Program-made: the position numbers and the translations under genes | Part shown: positions 41,493-51,051 of the stretch, piece by piece | How positions within the stretch are numbered: position 1 is the stretch's first letter | Layout: each line of letters begins with the position of its first letter | The notes under the pieces: model-generated | Databases searched by the model: none | The model's input: the letters and a program-made list of their open reading frames with translations, nothing else | What the model was told of the DNA's origin: nothing | From: Geobacteraceae bacterium GWC2_55_20 | Lineage (GTDB): Bacteria; Desulfobacterota; Desulfuromonadia; Geobacterales; Pseudopelobacteraceae | Assembly: GCA_001802125.1 (NCBI GenBank) | Contig: MGZK01000059.1 | Location: 14,717-69,498 of the forward strand | Direction of reading: 5' to 3' | DNA: 54,782 bases

Positions 41493-43367
41493 ATGTCCAT
41501 ACTTGAAACGATAAACTCCCCGGATGACCTGAAACGGTTGTCCGCCTACCAGCTTCCGGCCGTTGCGGCGGAGCTGCGTAGTCTGATAATCGAAACATGC
41601 TCCAAGAACGGCGGCCACCTGGCCCCCAGCCTGGGAGTTGTCGAGCTGACCATTGCACTGCACCGGGTGTTCCGGACACCGGCCGACAAGATCATCTGGG
41701 ATGTGGGGCATCAAGCCTATGCGCACAAGCTCCTGACCGGCCGCCGCGACGCTTTCGGCACACTGCGTACCATGAACGGTATCAGCGGGTTTCCGAAGCG
41801 GCACGAGTCACCTCACGACGCTTTCGATGTGGGCCATTCCTCCACTTCCATTTCAGCCGCCACCGGATTTGCCGTGGCCCGTGACCTTGATGGCCGGAAA
41901 AACAAGGTGCTGGCGGTGATCGGCGACGGCTCCATGACCGGGGGCATCGCCTATGAAGGGATCAACCACGCCGGACACCTGAACAAGGATCTGGTCGTGA
42001 TCCTGAACGATAACGAGATGTCGATTGCCGAGAATGTCGGCGCAATTTCCAACTTCCTCTCACGCACCGCTTCCAGCGAATTCGTGCTGCGTTTCAAAAA
42101 GAATACCGAGTCGTTCCTTAAGCGCCTGGATATGGGCAACAGCGTGCTGCAGGTTGCCCGCAAGCTGGAAGAGTCCTTCAAGGGATTTATGACGCCCGGC
42201 ATGCTCTTCGAAGCCTTCGGTTTCGACTACATCGGTCCGATTGACGGGCACGATCTGCCCAAGCTGATCGAAACTCTGGAAAACGTCAAAAGATTCGACG
42301 ATGCCGTGCTGATTCATGTGCTGACCAAGAAAGGCAAGGGGTACAAGCCGGCCGAGGACAACCCGTCGCTGTTCCACGGTGTCGGTCCGTTCGAAATCAA
42401 GAGCGGCAAGGTGCTGAAGGGGAAGGGTGGGGCGGCCTCCTACACCGCCGTATTCGGTTCTGCGCTTTGCAAGCTGGCCGCCGAGGATGACCGGGTCGCG
42501 GCCATCACGGCCGCCATGCCGGACGGCACCGGGCTGAGCGGTTTTTCCAAGGAATTTCCCGAGCGTTTCTTCGATGTGGGTATCGCCGAGCAGCATGGCG
42601 TCACCTTTGCCGCCGGTCTGGCCGCCGAGGGCTACCGCCCGGTGTTCGCGGTTTACTCAAGCTTTTTGCAGCGAGCCTACGATCAGGTCTTTCACGATGT
42701 CTGCCTGCAGAATCTGCCGGTCACATTTGCGCTTGACCGCTGCGGCGTGGTTGGCAACGACGGGCCGACACATCACGGTGCTTTCGACATCTCCTATCTG
42801 CGCCACCTGCCCAATATGACCCTGATGGCCCCCAAGGACGAAAACGAGTTGCAGCACATGCTGGCAACCGCTATAAACCTGGGGAGTCCGGCGGCCGTGC
42901 GCTATCCGCGCGGCAACGGTTATGGTGTCGCCCTGGATCAGAACCTGACGCCGATCCAGGTTGGCCAGGCCGAGCTGTTGCACGAGGGGAAAAATGCCGC
43001 CGTTCTGGCGCTTGGCACAATGGTCCGTCCCGCCCTGGAGGCCGTATTGGCGCTGGAGGCGGAAACCGGAGTGTCGCTGACGGTTGTCAATGCCCGTTTT
43101 GTCAAGCCCCTGGATCATGGGGTTATCCTGGAACTGGCCCAAAAGCATGGCTGCCTGATAACCATCGAGGAGAACTCCCTGCAGGGAGGCTTCGGCACGG
43201 CTGTGCTGGAATTGCTCGAAGAGCATGGTCTGTCCGGTGTGCGGGTTCTGCGGCTCGGTTATCCCGACAGCTACATTCCGCAGGCGGAACAGCATGAGTT
43301 GCGTGCCATGCTCGGTCTCGACACCGCGGGCATAGCAGCATCGATCCGTACTTTTCTCACACAGTGA
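41493..43367 (+). CDS. dxs: 1-deoxy-D-xylulose-5-phosphate synthase
   Basis: The 624-residue product starts at ATG 41493 behind AAAGG; the frame extends 48 bases upstream without a site. Dxs makes DXP from pyruvate and glyceraldehyde-3-phosphate with thiamine diphosphate, the first step of the MEP pathway. The ThDP motif GDGSMTGG (144-151) and its downstream Asn in LNDNEMSI are present. The second half starts near 310 with [10 protein letters not shown], and [18 protein letters not shown] contains the catalytic Glu. The C-terminal transketolase domain has [13 protein letters not shown]. It is intact and next to ispA. Confidence 0.96.
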   Translation: MSILETINSPDDLKRLSAYQLPAVAAELRSLIIETCSKNGGHLAPSLGVVELTIALHRVFRTPADKIIWDVGHQAYAHKLLTGRRDAFGTLRTMNGISGFPKRHESPHDAFDVGHSSTSISAATGFAVARDLDGRKNKVLAVIGDGSMTGGIAYEGINHAGHLNKDLVVILNDNEMSIAENVGAISNFLSRTASSEFVLRFKKNTESFLKRLDMGNSVLQVARKLEESFKGFMTPGMLFEAFGFDYIGPIDGHDLPKLIETLENVKRFDDAVLIHVLTKKGKGYKPAEDNPSLFHGVGPFEIKSGKVLKGKGGAASYTAVFGSALCKLAAEDDRVAAITAAMPDGTGLSGFSKEFPERFFDVGIAEQHGVTFAAGLAAEGYRPVFAVYSSFLQRAYDQVFHDVCLQNLPVTFALDRCGVVGNDGPTHHGAFDISYLRHLPNMTLMAPKDENELQHMLATAINLGSPAAVRYPRGNGYGVALDQNLTPIQVGQAELLHEGKNAAVLALGTMVRPALEAVLALEAETGVSLTVVNARFVKPLDHGVILELAQKHGCLITIEENSLQGGFGTAVLELLEEHGLSGVRVLRLGYPDSYIPQAEQHELRAMLGLDTAGIAASIRTFLTQ

Positions 43368-43414
43368 CCTGCGGCGACAGTTTGCCGCCGACCAGATCTG
43401 GGGAGGTTCATGTC

Positions 43415-44674
43415 ATGAAACGGTACCTGATGGTGATGGCGGCGGTGTTCCTGCTTGCATCGTCTGTCTCTGCTGAACAGATCGACAGTGACCCGGTCAT
43501 CCATAGCGGCTTTGGCCGCGAGCTGATGCTGCGCGGCGAATACGAAAAAGGCATCGAACATCTGCGCCGGGCCTACCTGCTCTTCCCCCTCAATGAAACC
43601 TTCAAACACAATCTGGCAGAAGCGTACGCGGCCTATGGCCAGCATTTCTTCAAGCTGAAACACTTCGAAGAGTCGGACGAGAACTTCGTCAAGGCGCTGG
43701 AGTTATATCCGGATGAACCGGTCTACTCGCTGTTGCGCGGGATCTGCAATTACCATCTGAAGAAATATGATGTGGCCCGTTACGAGTTGGAGCATGCCCG
43801 GTCACTTAAGGCCGATTCCGCGGAAGTGCTCTACTATCTGGGACTGGTAGAGTACGAGACCGAGAATCGCGCTCAGGCGATCGAACTGTGGGAAAAAGCG
43901 CTGAAACTCTCTCCCGGCCGCAAGGAAATCATCGATCTGCTCGCCAAATCCCGTAAGGAGATCGCCGTGGAATCGCGGATGGATCGGGGGCATAGCTCGC
44001 GTTTTGATCTTTCTTACGACCCCGGTGTTGATGCCGGGTTTGCGTTGGCGATCCTGGATGTGCTTGAATCGGCCGCCAACCAGGTCAACGCCGAGCTGGG
44101 ACTGTTCCCGGAGGCGCGCGTGCCGGTCGGCATCTACAAGCGGAACGATTTCAAGACCGTTACCGATTCACCGGACTGGGCCGGCGGTTTTTATGACGGC
44201 AAAATCCGGCTTCCGTTCGGGGCTCTGAATGAGATCACTCCGGTCATGCGCGGCGTGCTCTTTCACGAGTATGCCCACGTCGTGGTTTTCGAACTGACCC
44301 GCGGCAACTGCCCTTTATGGCTGAACGAAGGAGTGGCTGAAATGTTCGGCCGCATGCAGTACAACCGGCCCATGTCTGAGTTCGGCCGGGCCGCCCGCAA
44401 AAAGACCTTCACCGATTTCAGGAAACTGGAAAGCGATTTCAGCTCCCTTTCTACCGCTGACGCGGCGCTGGCCTACCAGCAGAGCTATGCACTGGTGAAC
44501 TTCATGGTGACCAGTTATGGTTGGCACATCGTGAGACAGATCCTCTCGGCGCTCGGCGGGGGCATGACCATTGACGAAGCGATACTATTGGCGCTGAAGG
44601 ACTATAACCTGGGTTATGACGGCGTCGTGAGTGCGTGGCGTGAATCGGTTGAGCGGGAAATGGCGGGAAAGTGA
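43415..44674 (+). CDS. Secreted TPR metallopeptidase (peptidase MA-like)
   Basis: ATG 43415 has GGGGAGG before it. The 419-residue product has a signal peptide (MKRYLMVMAAVFLLASSVSA). TPR repeats follow (about 33-175: ELMLRGEYEKGIEHLRRAYLLFP, ELYPDEPVYSLLRGICNYHLKKYDVA). A gluzincin-like domain lies at about 200-400 with HEYAH (284-288) and NEGVAE (304-309) as zinc-binding elements. The likely job is a periplasmic peptidase or peptidase-like adaptor. It follows dxs by 48 bases, probably on the same transcript, then the tRNA-Pro gene starts 51 bases later. Confidence 0.82.
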   Translation: MKRYLMVMAAVFLLASSVSAEQIDSDPVIHSGFGRELMLRGEYEKGIEHLRRAYLLFPLNETFKHNLAEAYAAYGQHFFKLKHFEESDENFVKALELYPDEPVYSLLRGICNYHLKKYDVARYELEHARSLKADSAEVLYYLGLVEYETENRAQAIELWEKALKLSPGRKEIIDLLAKSRKEIAVESRMDRGHSSRFDLSYDPGVDAGFALAILDVLESAANQVNAELGLFPEARVPVGIYKRNDFKTVTDSPDWAGGFYDGKIRLPFGALNEITPVMRGVLFHEYAHVVVFELTRGNCPLWLNEGVAEMFGRMQYNRPMSEFGRAARKKTFTDFRKLESDFSSLSTADAALAYQQSYALVNFMVTSYGWHIVRQILSALGGGMTIDEAILLALKDYNLGYDGVVSAWRESVEREMAGK

Positions 44675-44725
44675 ATATTTTCTTGCCTTAACCGAATGCC
44701 TTGTGCTATACAGTACGTCTTTCGT

Positions 44726-44802
44726 CGGTGAGTAGCGCAGCCTGGTAGCGCACCTGCCTTGGGAGCAGGGGGTCGCTGGTTCGATTCCAGTCTCACCGAC
44801 CA
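44726..44802 (+). tRNA. tRNA-Pro (UGG)
   Basis: The 77-base gene folds as a complete tRNA: acceptor CGGTGAG/CTCACCG, D-arm, anticodon stem CCTGC/GCAGG around CTTGGGA (anticodon TGG), T-arm with GGTTCGATTCC, and an encoded CCA end. A terminator follows 8 bases later. Confidence 0.97.
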
Positions 44803-44810
44803 GATAATTC

Positions 44811-44845
44811 AAGGGATTACAGTTTGTTCTGTAATCCCTTTTTTT
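44811..44845 (+). terminator. Terminator after tRNA-Pro
   Basis: AAGGGATTACAG (44811-44822) pairs with CTGTAATCCCTT (44829-44840) and is followed by a T run. Confidence 0.93.
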
Positions 44846-44867
44846 GTAGCACGGTTTGTAAATATAA

Positions 44868-44905
44868 CAAGAAAGAGCAACCAGCTGGCTGGTTGCTCTT
44901 TCTTG
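44868..44905. terminator. Long hairpin, likely terminator of the cytochrome gene
   Basis: CAAGAAAGAGCAACCAG (44868-44884) pairs with CTGGTTGCTCTTTCTTG (44889-44905), 17 bp with a 4-base loop. It lies 23 bases after the cytochrome stop (minus strand) and could also stop plus-strand transcription. Confidence 0.8.
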
Positions 44906-44927
44906 CAAAGTGAGTACTGAATCGGGG

Positions 44928-45290
44928 CTATTTCCTGTTTTCGTCGATCAGGTGGTTAAGCAGGATTACGATTTCCCTGATTTCCTGCTTGCTCATGTCC
45001 GTGTTGGGCTTGCGCAGCATTTTGATTCCGTAGGCCTTGACCGCCTGCTTGTCAAAAGGTTGTCCGGTGATTGGAGCACGCCCGGTCTGTATGGCGATTA
45101 CGGTCCATTCCATCGAGTGGCATTTAACACATTTCCTGGAGAGCAAATCCAGTGACGGCCTGACGCTGGGGCTAACGCTGTCGGGGTCGAAAGTCATATT
45201 GTTACCACGTCCCTTGACTTTAACACGGGCATCTGCCAGAGAAAACATGGCCAGGATAATCAGCGCTGTCAGCAGTAAAAGTCGTTTCAT
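44928..45290 (-). CDS. Monohaem c-type cytochrome, exported
   Basis: The 120-residue product has a signal peptide (MKRLLLLTALIILAMFSLADA) and one haem-binding motif, CVKCH at 54-58. Met61 and Met95 are candidate axial ligands. The C-terminal part is helical (MSKQEIREIVILLNHLIDENRK), as in small class I cytochromes. It is periplasmic and monocistronic between a strong terminator and the membrane-protein gene 156 bases away. Small cytochromes of this kind are abundant in Geobacter-type bacteria. Confidence 0.9.
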   Translation of the reverse strand: MKRLLLLTALIILAMFSLADARVKVKGRGNNMTFDPDSVSPSVRPSLDLLSRKCVKCHSMEWTVIAIQTGRAPITGQPFDKQAVKAYGIKMLRKPNTDMSKQEIREIVILLNHLIDENRK

Positions 45291-45446
45291 GGCTACTCCT
45301 TAAGGCTTGATCTTGTTGTTGGTTCTTTGGTTACCAGTTGTGCCCCGTTGCTTTTATATCAGTACCTTCGCAAATAGTGAGTGCTCTCTATTACTTCATG
45401 CCGAGCCGGAGCAGGCTCGTGTCTTTGAACTGGAGTTCCGCAGTCT

Positions 45447-46196
45447 CTATTTCAGCAACCGGTATATATAGGTAAAAGTACCGCCCACTGAAATACCGGA
45501 CAGTAGTCCGGCGTATCTTCTTACTTCCTGTGAAAACTGGATACGTGCCGGGTATTGGTCAAAGTCGGTGGATTCGTCGGTCATCAGCGCTATGATGTCC
45601 TGCCAGTCCTGGTCCCATTGAAAGATCTGGAGATACAGCTCGGAGCCTTTCCAGAGAAATATGAAAAAGAAAACCAGGCCAAAGGCGATAAAGCCTTTCG
45701 AAATGTCCGAGTCCTTGATGGCCAGGTAAATTTTTCTGACCAGCTCGATGTTCATGACGCACAGAAAGACCCAGATAGCGTTCTCAACCATTCTGATGTT
45801 TCTGATGGTATTGGGGCTTGGGTTGGGGTTTATTAACAGGAATGCGCCGGACGCCGCCAGGATACCCAGTGTGCTCAGGTATACGATCAGTTTGTTTCCA
45901 GAGATTTCAAAGGTTCTGCAGAATACGTAATATTCCAGAAACCCGTGGGTTATCATCATGATTGCCACGGTACCCACGATATAGTGAAATGCGGTGAGTT
46001 TCTGGTAGTGACCCCAGGGGTTGATACCATAGGCCTGGCTCAGAAATATCAGGAAGAAGCCGATTGATATGCTGGTCCAGACTCTGGCGTTGCCTATGCT
46101 GAAGTAAAAGCTGATTGCGCCGGCCATGCCCCAGAATATCACCTGGACAAGATCGAATGGGTTCATTTGGGTAAGCAGTTCAAAAAACTTTTCCAT
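45447..46196 (-). CDS. Polytopic membrane protein, unknown family
   Basis: The 249-residue product starts at ATG 46196 behind GGAGG. Six or seven hydrophobic stretches are visible: about 13-33, 37-55, 68-90, 105-122, 137-155 and 170-190, with charged and aromatic residues between. It follows the DUF4388-like gene (25-base gap), so both are co-transcribed from upstream. That pairing suggests a membrane sensor and a cytoplasmic partner, but there is no recognised signature. Confidence 0.7.
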   Translation of the reverse strand: MEKFFELLTQMNPFDLVQVIFWGMAGAISFYFSIGNARVWTSISIGFFLIFLSQAYGINPWGHYQKLTAFHYIVGTVAIMMITHGFLEYYVFCRTFEISGNKLIVYLSTLGILAASGAFLLINPNPSPNTIRNIRMVENAIWVFLCVMNIELVRKIYLAIKDSDISKGFIAFGLVFFFIFLWKGSELYLQIFQWDQDWQDIIALMTDESTDFDQYPARIQFSQEVRRYAGLLSGISVGGTFTYIYRLLK

Positions 46197-46221
46197 ATAT
46201 CCTCCAGTGCGTTCCTAGGAA

Positions 46222-47187
46222 TTAAGAGTCAGATTTGGCAATGGTGATGGTAGAGGTCAATTTTTCCATCATCGCCTTGATATTGGTGCCGCTTATAAGG
46301 AGTTTTGCAGCTCGCTCAACTCCGGACAGGAATTTCGCGAAGCCGGCCTCATCGATCAGGCATGAATTCCCTCCGTTTTCGGACAACTCCTTATCAACTA
46401 TTCCACGTCCGACCTTGCCTACGTACTCGCCGACAATTACCTTGACCTGTTCTTCAAGCTCGGCAAGTCTAAGGGTAGCCGCTTTTATATCCCGTTCTTG
46501 TCGTTCCTTGTTTGTCCGGTCAATTTCCGACTGATGAAGCGCCACGGTGGCATCCCAGATCTTCTGTATGTTTGCAACTTCAAGCAGGTTGATCCCCATG
46601 ATCTCTTCAACACTCTGTGTGGCAAAAAGGTCGATCTTGGCTCCCGGCAGGCCTGCGATTTTTTGTGATTCGGAAGAGGACGATTCTATATCACCAGAGC
46701 CATCGTGGAAGAATCCAAGCGGATTGCCTTCCTTGTAGAAAATCATCGCTGAATGTTCTTCGGTATAGATACGCAGACAGCCGTTCATCCGGTCGTTCTT
46801 GACCTTGCCGAGAAGTGAATTTATGTCTATCAGTTTTAGCTCTTGAGCCTTGTAGAGGGTCTCACCTTCAAGAAGGGCATGTATGCACATGGTGAGATCT
46901 TTGGATAGTTTATAGACGTTCATGGTGCCGCTACCCGATGAGACCATCAGTTCTGCCAGTGCGGACAGTGCTTCAAATCCATTCTGTCGTTTTCCGTTTC
47001 TATCTTCGAGCAGAGCGCTTACCAGTTTGCCGGCCTCGAAAACCAGGATAACGGTACTTGTCTGAAAAACAAAACTGGAGTAACCGGTGAAACCTCCGGT
47101 ACTCAGCTTTAAAAGTACATCCGGTAGCTTGAGTTTGGTTACGGCCAGGTTTTCGAATAAGGGGTTACCTTTAGGGAGAAGAAACAT
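46222..47187 (-). CDS. DUF4388/PATAN-like protein (paralogue of 34700-35647)
   Basis: ATG 47187 has AGGAGGT eight bases before it. The 321-residue product begins MFLLPKGNPLFENLAVTKLKLPD. It shares the whole layout with the 34700 protein: GGFTGYSSFVF...FEAGKLVSALL near 33-60 and MNGCLRIYTEEHSAMIFYKEGNPLGFFHDG near 133-162. The helical C-terminus is present too (LEEQVKVIVGEYVGKVGRGIVDK). The membrane-protein gene is 25 bases downstream. Two such paralogues 11 kb apart suggest an ancient duplication; the function is not known. Confidence 0.68.
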   Translation of the reverse strand: MFLLPKGNPLFENLAVTKLKLPDVLLKLSTGGFTGYSSFVFQTSTVILVFEAGKLVSALLEDRNGKRQNGFEALSALAELMVSSGSGTMNVYKLSKDLTMCIHALLEGETLYKAQELKLIDINSLLGKVKNDRMNGCLRIYTEEHSAMIFYKEGNPLGFFHDGSGDIESSSSESQKIAGLPGAKIDLFATQSVEEIMGINLLEVANIQKIWDATVALHQSEIDRTNKERQERDIKAATLRLAELEEQVKVIVGEYVGKVGRGIVDKELSENGGNSCLIDEAGFAKFLSGVERAAKLLISGTNIKAMMEKLTSTITIAKSDS

Positions 47188-47508
47188 CGGTACCTCCTGG
47201 GATTGCTGATTCAGAAACGCGACTAACTTAATTTAATATCATCGGTATGTCAAAGCATTTAATTGGTATAATATCTCAGAATCGTTGTGCTTTTGCTTGA
47301 ATTTACGTAGCGGACATGTGTCATATGACCGGATAAATTGTGCCGTACAAGTGTTTTTGCGTAGATATGGCAAGGGTGTTTTGAATGAGATTGGTGTTTG
47401 CAGAATATAACCTGCTGTTTAATAACAAAAAGCACGAGGTGCAGCTCTTCGCCTGTTCTCGTGCTTTTTGAATTGTTTAATCAATATTCAATTGTCATGC
47501 CATCAGAA
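47188..47508. other. Intergenic region with terminator and promoter-like sequence
   Basis: The 321-base gap separates two minus-strand genes. It holds the terminator at 47427-47469 for malic enzyme, and a TTGACA-like box on the minus strand (47253-47248) with a weak TAAGTT -10 (47230-47225) for the DUF4388-like gene. I see no coding sequence here. Confidence 0.4.
47427..47469 (-). terminator. Terminator after malic enzyme gene
   Basis: AAAAAGCACGAG (47427-47438) pairs with CTCGTGCTTTTT (47458-47469). The A/T runs at both ends allow minus-strand termination 40 bases beyond the maeB stop. Confidence 0.85.
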
Positions 47509-49758
47509 TCAGCTGTTTTGCGCATCCACCACGGCAATGGCCGCCATGTTGACGATATCGTCGACGCTATCGCCGCGTTGCAGAACATGAATAGGTTTAT
47601 TCATGCCCATCAGGATCGGCCCGATCGCCTCGGCACCGCCAAGGTGATGGAGCAGTTTGTAGCAGATGTTGCCCGAGTTCAGGTCCGGGAAAATCAGGAT
47701 ATTGGCCGGTGATTTAAGCTTCGAGAATGTGAACCCCTCCAGCAAATCCGGAACAACGGCCGTATCAGCCTGCATTTCTCCCTCTACGATCAGTCCCGGC
47801 GCCCGTTCCTTGACGATTTCAACCGCGCGTTTGACCTTTCTGGTCTGGGGATGATTAACCGATCCGAAGTTGGAGAAGGATAGCATCGCCACCCGTGGCT
47901 CAATGTCCAACATGCGAACCTTTTCCGCCGCCAGGATGGCGGTCTCGGCCAGTTCCTCGGCGGTCGGGTCGATCGTGACGGTAGTGTCGGCCAGGAAATA
48001 AACATCGTTTTTGAATACCATCATGTAAAGGCCATGTACGCTGGAGAGGCCTTGCTGTTTCCCGACAACTTCCAGCGCCGGTCGGATCGTCTCCGGATAA
48101 TGGGTGTCGATGCCACCCAACAGGGCCGCGGTATCGCCCATATGGACCATCATCGAGCCGAAGTGGGTGCGTGACTTGCGCCGCAGGATTCGCCCCGATT
48201 CGGAGAGCGTCAGGCCTTTGCGCTGACGCAACCGGTAGAGTTCGTTGGCGTATTTATCGGTCAGCTCCGAGTCGGCCGGATCAATGATCGGCACATCCAG
48301 CTCGATATTCAGTTCGGCCAACTTTTGATTGATCTTCTTTTTGTCGCCGATCAGGATCGGATTGGCAATGCCCTCTTCCACCAGTTCTTTTGCCGCCCTG
48401 AGGATCTTCTCGTTGTCCCCCTCGGGGAAGGTGATCGTCTTGGGATCGCTCTTGGCCTTGTTGATGATCATGCGCATGATCTCTTTGGATTTGCCCTGGG
48501 TCGATTCGAGGTGCTCGATGTATTTGGCCATGTCATCAATCGGCTGGCGGGCAACGCCCGTTTCCATCGCGGCCTGGGCGATGGCCGGGGCGACGTGCAG
48601 CAGCACGCGCGGGTCGAACGGCTTGGGGATGATGTAGTCGCGACCGAAGGCAAACTTGACATTGCCGTAAGCCTTGCTGACCGAATCGGGACATTCCTCG
48701 CGGGCCAGTTTAGCCAGGGCCTGCACGGCGGCCAGTTTCATTTCTTCGTTGATGCAGGTGGCGCGCACATCCAGCGCTCCCCTGAAGATGAAGGGGAAGC
48801 CGAGCACGTTGTTGACCTGGTTGGGGTAGTCGGAGCGTCCGGTGGCGATCATCACGTCGTCGCGCACGGAATGGGCGTCTTCCGGCGTGATTTCCGGGTC
48901 GGGGTTGGCCATGGCGAAGATGATCGGGTTCGGCGCCATGCTGGCGATCATCTCCTTGGTAAAGGCTCCCTTGGCCGAGAGGCCGAACAGCACGTCGGCG
49001 CCGGCTGCCGCTTCTTCCAGGGTGCGGAAGTGGGTATCGGCTGCGAAAAGCTCCTTGTAAGGATTCATTCCAACGGTACGTCCTTTGTAAATGACCCCTT
49101 TGGTGTCGCACATGATCATGTTGTTAGGTTTGACACCCAGCGCGATGGCCAGTTTGGCGCAGGAGTTGGCCGATGCCCCGGCGCCGTTGACCACGATGCG
49201 GATATCCTGAATTTTTTTATCCACCAGCATCAGCGCGTTGATCAAGGCGGCCGACGATATGATCGCGGTTCCGTGCTGATCGTCGTGGAAGACCGGAATG
49301 TTCATGGTTTTTTTCAGCGTTTCCTCGATATAGAAGCATTCCGGGGCCTTGATGTCTTCCAGGTTGATTCCACCGAAAGTGGGCTCCAGCAGTTGGCAGG
49401 CCTTGATGATTTCGTCCGGGTTTTCGGTGTCAAGTTCTATGTCGAAAACGTCGATGTCGGCAAAGCGTTTGAAGAGGATGCCCTTGCCTTCCATTACCGG
49501 TTTTCCGGCCAGTGCCCCCAGGTTGCCGAGGCCGAGTACCGCGGTTCCATTGGAGACAACCGCTACCAGGTTTCCTTTGGCGGTATACTTGTAGGCGTCT
49601 TCCGGATTTTTCTGAATGGCCAGGCAGGGCTCGGCCACGCCGGGTGAATAGGCCAGCGACAGGTCGGCGGCTGTCTGGCACGGTTTGGTGGAGATAACTT
49701 CGATCTTGCCTTTGCGGCCGCTGGAGTGATACTCAAGTGAATCCTTGAACTTTGCCAT
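47509..49758 (-). CDS. maeB: NADP-malic enzyme / phosphotransacetylase-like hybrid
   Basis: ATG 49758 is preferred because GGAGAT precedes it; the open frame adds 37 unlikely residues. The 749-residue product has the malic enzyme N-terminal domain ([12 protein letters not shown]) and the NAD(P)-binding domain ([27 protein letters not shown]). A C-terminal PTA/PTB domain starts near 425 ([20 protein letters not shown]). The PTA part of MaeB enzymes is regulatory and not known to have transferase activity. It decarboxylates malate to pyruvate, an anaplerotic or NADPH step. Length is normal. Confidence 0.94.
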   Translation of the reverse strand: MAKFKDSLEYHSSGRKGKIEVISTKPCQTAADLSLAYSPGVAEPCLAIQKNPEDAYKYTAKGNLVAVVSNGTAVLGLGNLGALAGKPVMEGKGILFKRFADIDVFDIELDTENPDEIIKACQLLEPTFGGINLEDIKAPECFYIEETLKKTMNIPVFHDDQHGTAIISSAALINALMLVDKKIQDIRIVVNGAGASANSCAKLAIALGVKPNNMIMCDTKGVIYKGRTVGMNPYKELFAADTHFRTLEEAAAGADVLFGLSAKGAFTKEMIASMAPNPIIFAMANPDPEITPEDAHSVRDDVMIATGRSDYPNQVNNVLGFPFIFRGALDVRATCINEEMKLAAVQALAKLAREECPDSVSKAYGNVKFAFGRDYIIPKPFDPRVLLHVAPAIAQAAMETGVARQPIDDMAKYIEHLESTQGKSKEIMRMIINKAKSDPKTITFPEGDNEKILRAAKELVEEGIANPILIGDKKKINQKLAELNIELDVPIIDPADSELTDKYANELYRLRQRKGLTLSESGRILRRKSRTHFGSMMVHMGDTAALLGGIDTHYPETIRPALEVVGKQQGLSSVHGLYMMVFKNDVYFLADTTVTIDPTAEELAETAILAAEKVRMLDIEPRVAMLSFSNFGSVNHPQTRKVKRAVEIVKERAPGLIVEGEMQADTAVVPDLLEGFTFSKLKSPANILIFPDLNSGNICYKLLHHLGGAEAIGPILMGMNKPIHVLQRGDSVDDIVNMAAIAVVDAQNS

Positions 49759-49979
49759 TTTGATCTCCAATTTTAGTTTTGTTAAAAAACGAGTGTTTAC
49801 TTGCTGGTAATGAGGCGATTCTTTTACTGAAAGTGAAAAACAATAGACTTCTTGAAACTCAATTGTCAAGCAGTTAATCTGCGCCAGTAAAAAATCATTC
49901 TATTTGGGATCGCTTTCAGGCTTGCCAGCTTGGCAACTGTTGTTACAATCATAACGTAATTTGAACGGAGCGCAACAAG

Positions 49980-50945
49980 ATGACGGATTATACAATCGGT
50001 ATTGACATAGGTGGGACGAACCTTCGTCTGGCATTGATTGCCGCAGATGGTTCGATCATTGCGCGCCGTAGGCTGTCCAGCCTGATCGCTGAAGGCAGGG
50101 ATGCATTTTGCGGGCGGTTGTTGCTGGGCATTGAAGAGTTGCGTCGCGATGCGGAGTTCCTGAACGTTGACATCGCGGGTATCGGTGTCGGTATACCGGG
50201 CCTCGTGGGCAGTGACGGGGTGATTCATTCTTCGGTGAACATGCGTCCGCTGGACGGATTTAATCTGGCTACCTTTTTGACGGTGAAAACCGGTCTCAAG
50301 GTGGCGAGCGCCAACGATGCCAATGCGATCGCGGTTGGTGAACAGCTGTATGGGGCGGGACGTGGACTGTCGTCTTTCATGGTCGTAACGATTGGAACCG
50401 GGCTGGGAAGCGGGTTGATTCTCGATGGCATGCTCTGGAAAGGCGCGGGAGGTTTTGCGGCTGAGTTCGGCCATGTTACCGTGAATCCCGATGGTGATTT
50501 ATGTCCCTGCGGGAACCGCGGTTGCCTTGAAAGGTACGTCTCGGCGGACGCTTTGCAACGCTTCATTGTACGAGCTTTTCCCGGTGAATCCGACCGGTAC
50601 CGGATGTTGACGGCAGAAGAGCTTGCCCGCATGGCCAGGGGCGGCGATCGTGCCGCCGCTGATGCCTTCAATCATATGGGGAAGTGGTTCGGGATCGCGC
50701 TGGCATCATTGTCAAACCTTCTGAACCTTGAAGCGGTCATAATCGGTGGCGGTGTGGGAGCCAGCCTTGATCTGTTCGAGCAAGCGACTCGCGATGAATT
50801 GAGCAAACGCTGCTTTCCAGAGATTGGGGCTGACTTTAAGATCTTGAAGGGGTCGCTAGGAGACGATGCCGGCCTGTTCGGGGCCTCCGTGCTGGCATGC
50901 AACCGCACGGGAACACCCCGGAGGCACGACTGGCTGAAGCCTTAA
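49980..50945 (+). CDS. glk: ROK-family glucokinase
   Basis: The 321-residue product starts at ATG 49980 behind GGAG. It has the ATP-binding GIDIGGTNLRLAL (7-19), the GVGIPGLV and NDANAIAVGE segments, VVTIGTGLGSGL and the ROK zinc motif CPCGNRGCLERYVS near 180-193. The last contains the Cys residues that hold zinc in glucokinases of this family. Glucose phosphorylation is the likely activity, but ROK members also include N-acetyl-sugar kinases. No HTH domain is present, so it is an enzyme rather than a repressor. Confidence 0.87.
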   Translation: MTDYTIGIDIGGTNLRLALIAADGSIIARRRLSSLIAEGRDAFCGRLLLGIEELRRDAEFLNVDIAGIGVGIPGLVGSDGVIHSSVNMRPLDGFNLATFLTVKTGLKVASANDANAIAVGEQLYGAGRGLSSFMVVTIGTGLGSGLILDGMLWKGAGGFAAEFGHVTVNPDGDLCPCGNRGCLERYVSADALQRFIVRAFPGESDRYRMLTAEELARMARGGDRAAADAFNHMGKWFGIALASLSNLLNLEAVIIGGGVGASLDLFEQATRDELSKRCFPEIGADFKILKGSLGDDAGLFGASVLACNRTGTPRRHDWLKP

Positions 50946-51051
50946 CGAATGTTTACAAAATAAAATTTGATGTTATTATAAATTTTTACTATGAATGGGT
51001 AAGCCAAGCGCTGCTAGTTCCGCAACGAATGCAATTGTAAAGGAGATCATC

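Noticed and set aside
48325..49647. 440-codon frame opposite malic enzyme
   Set aside because: An antisense shadow with a low-complexity composition; maeB is certain.
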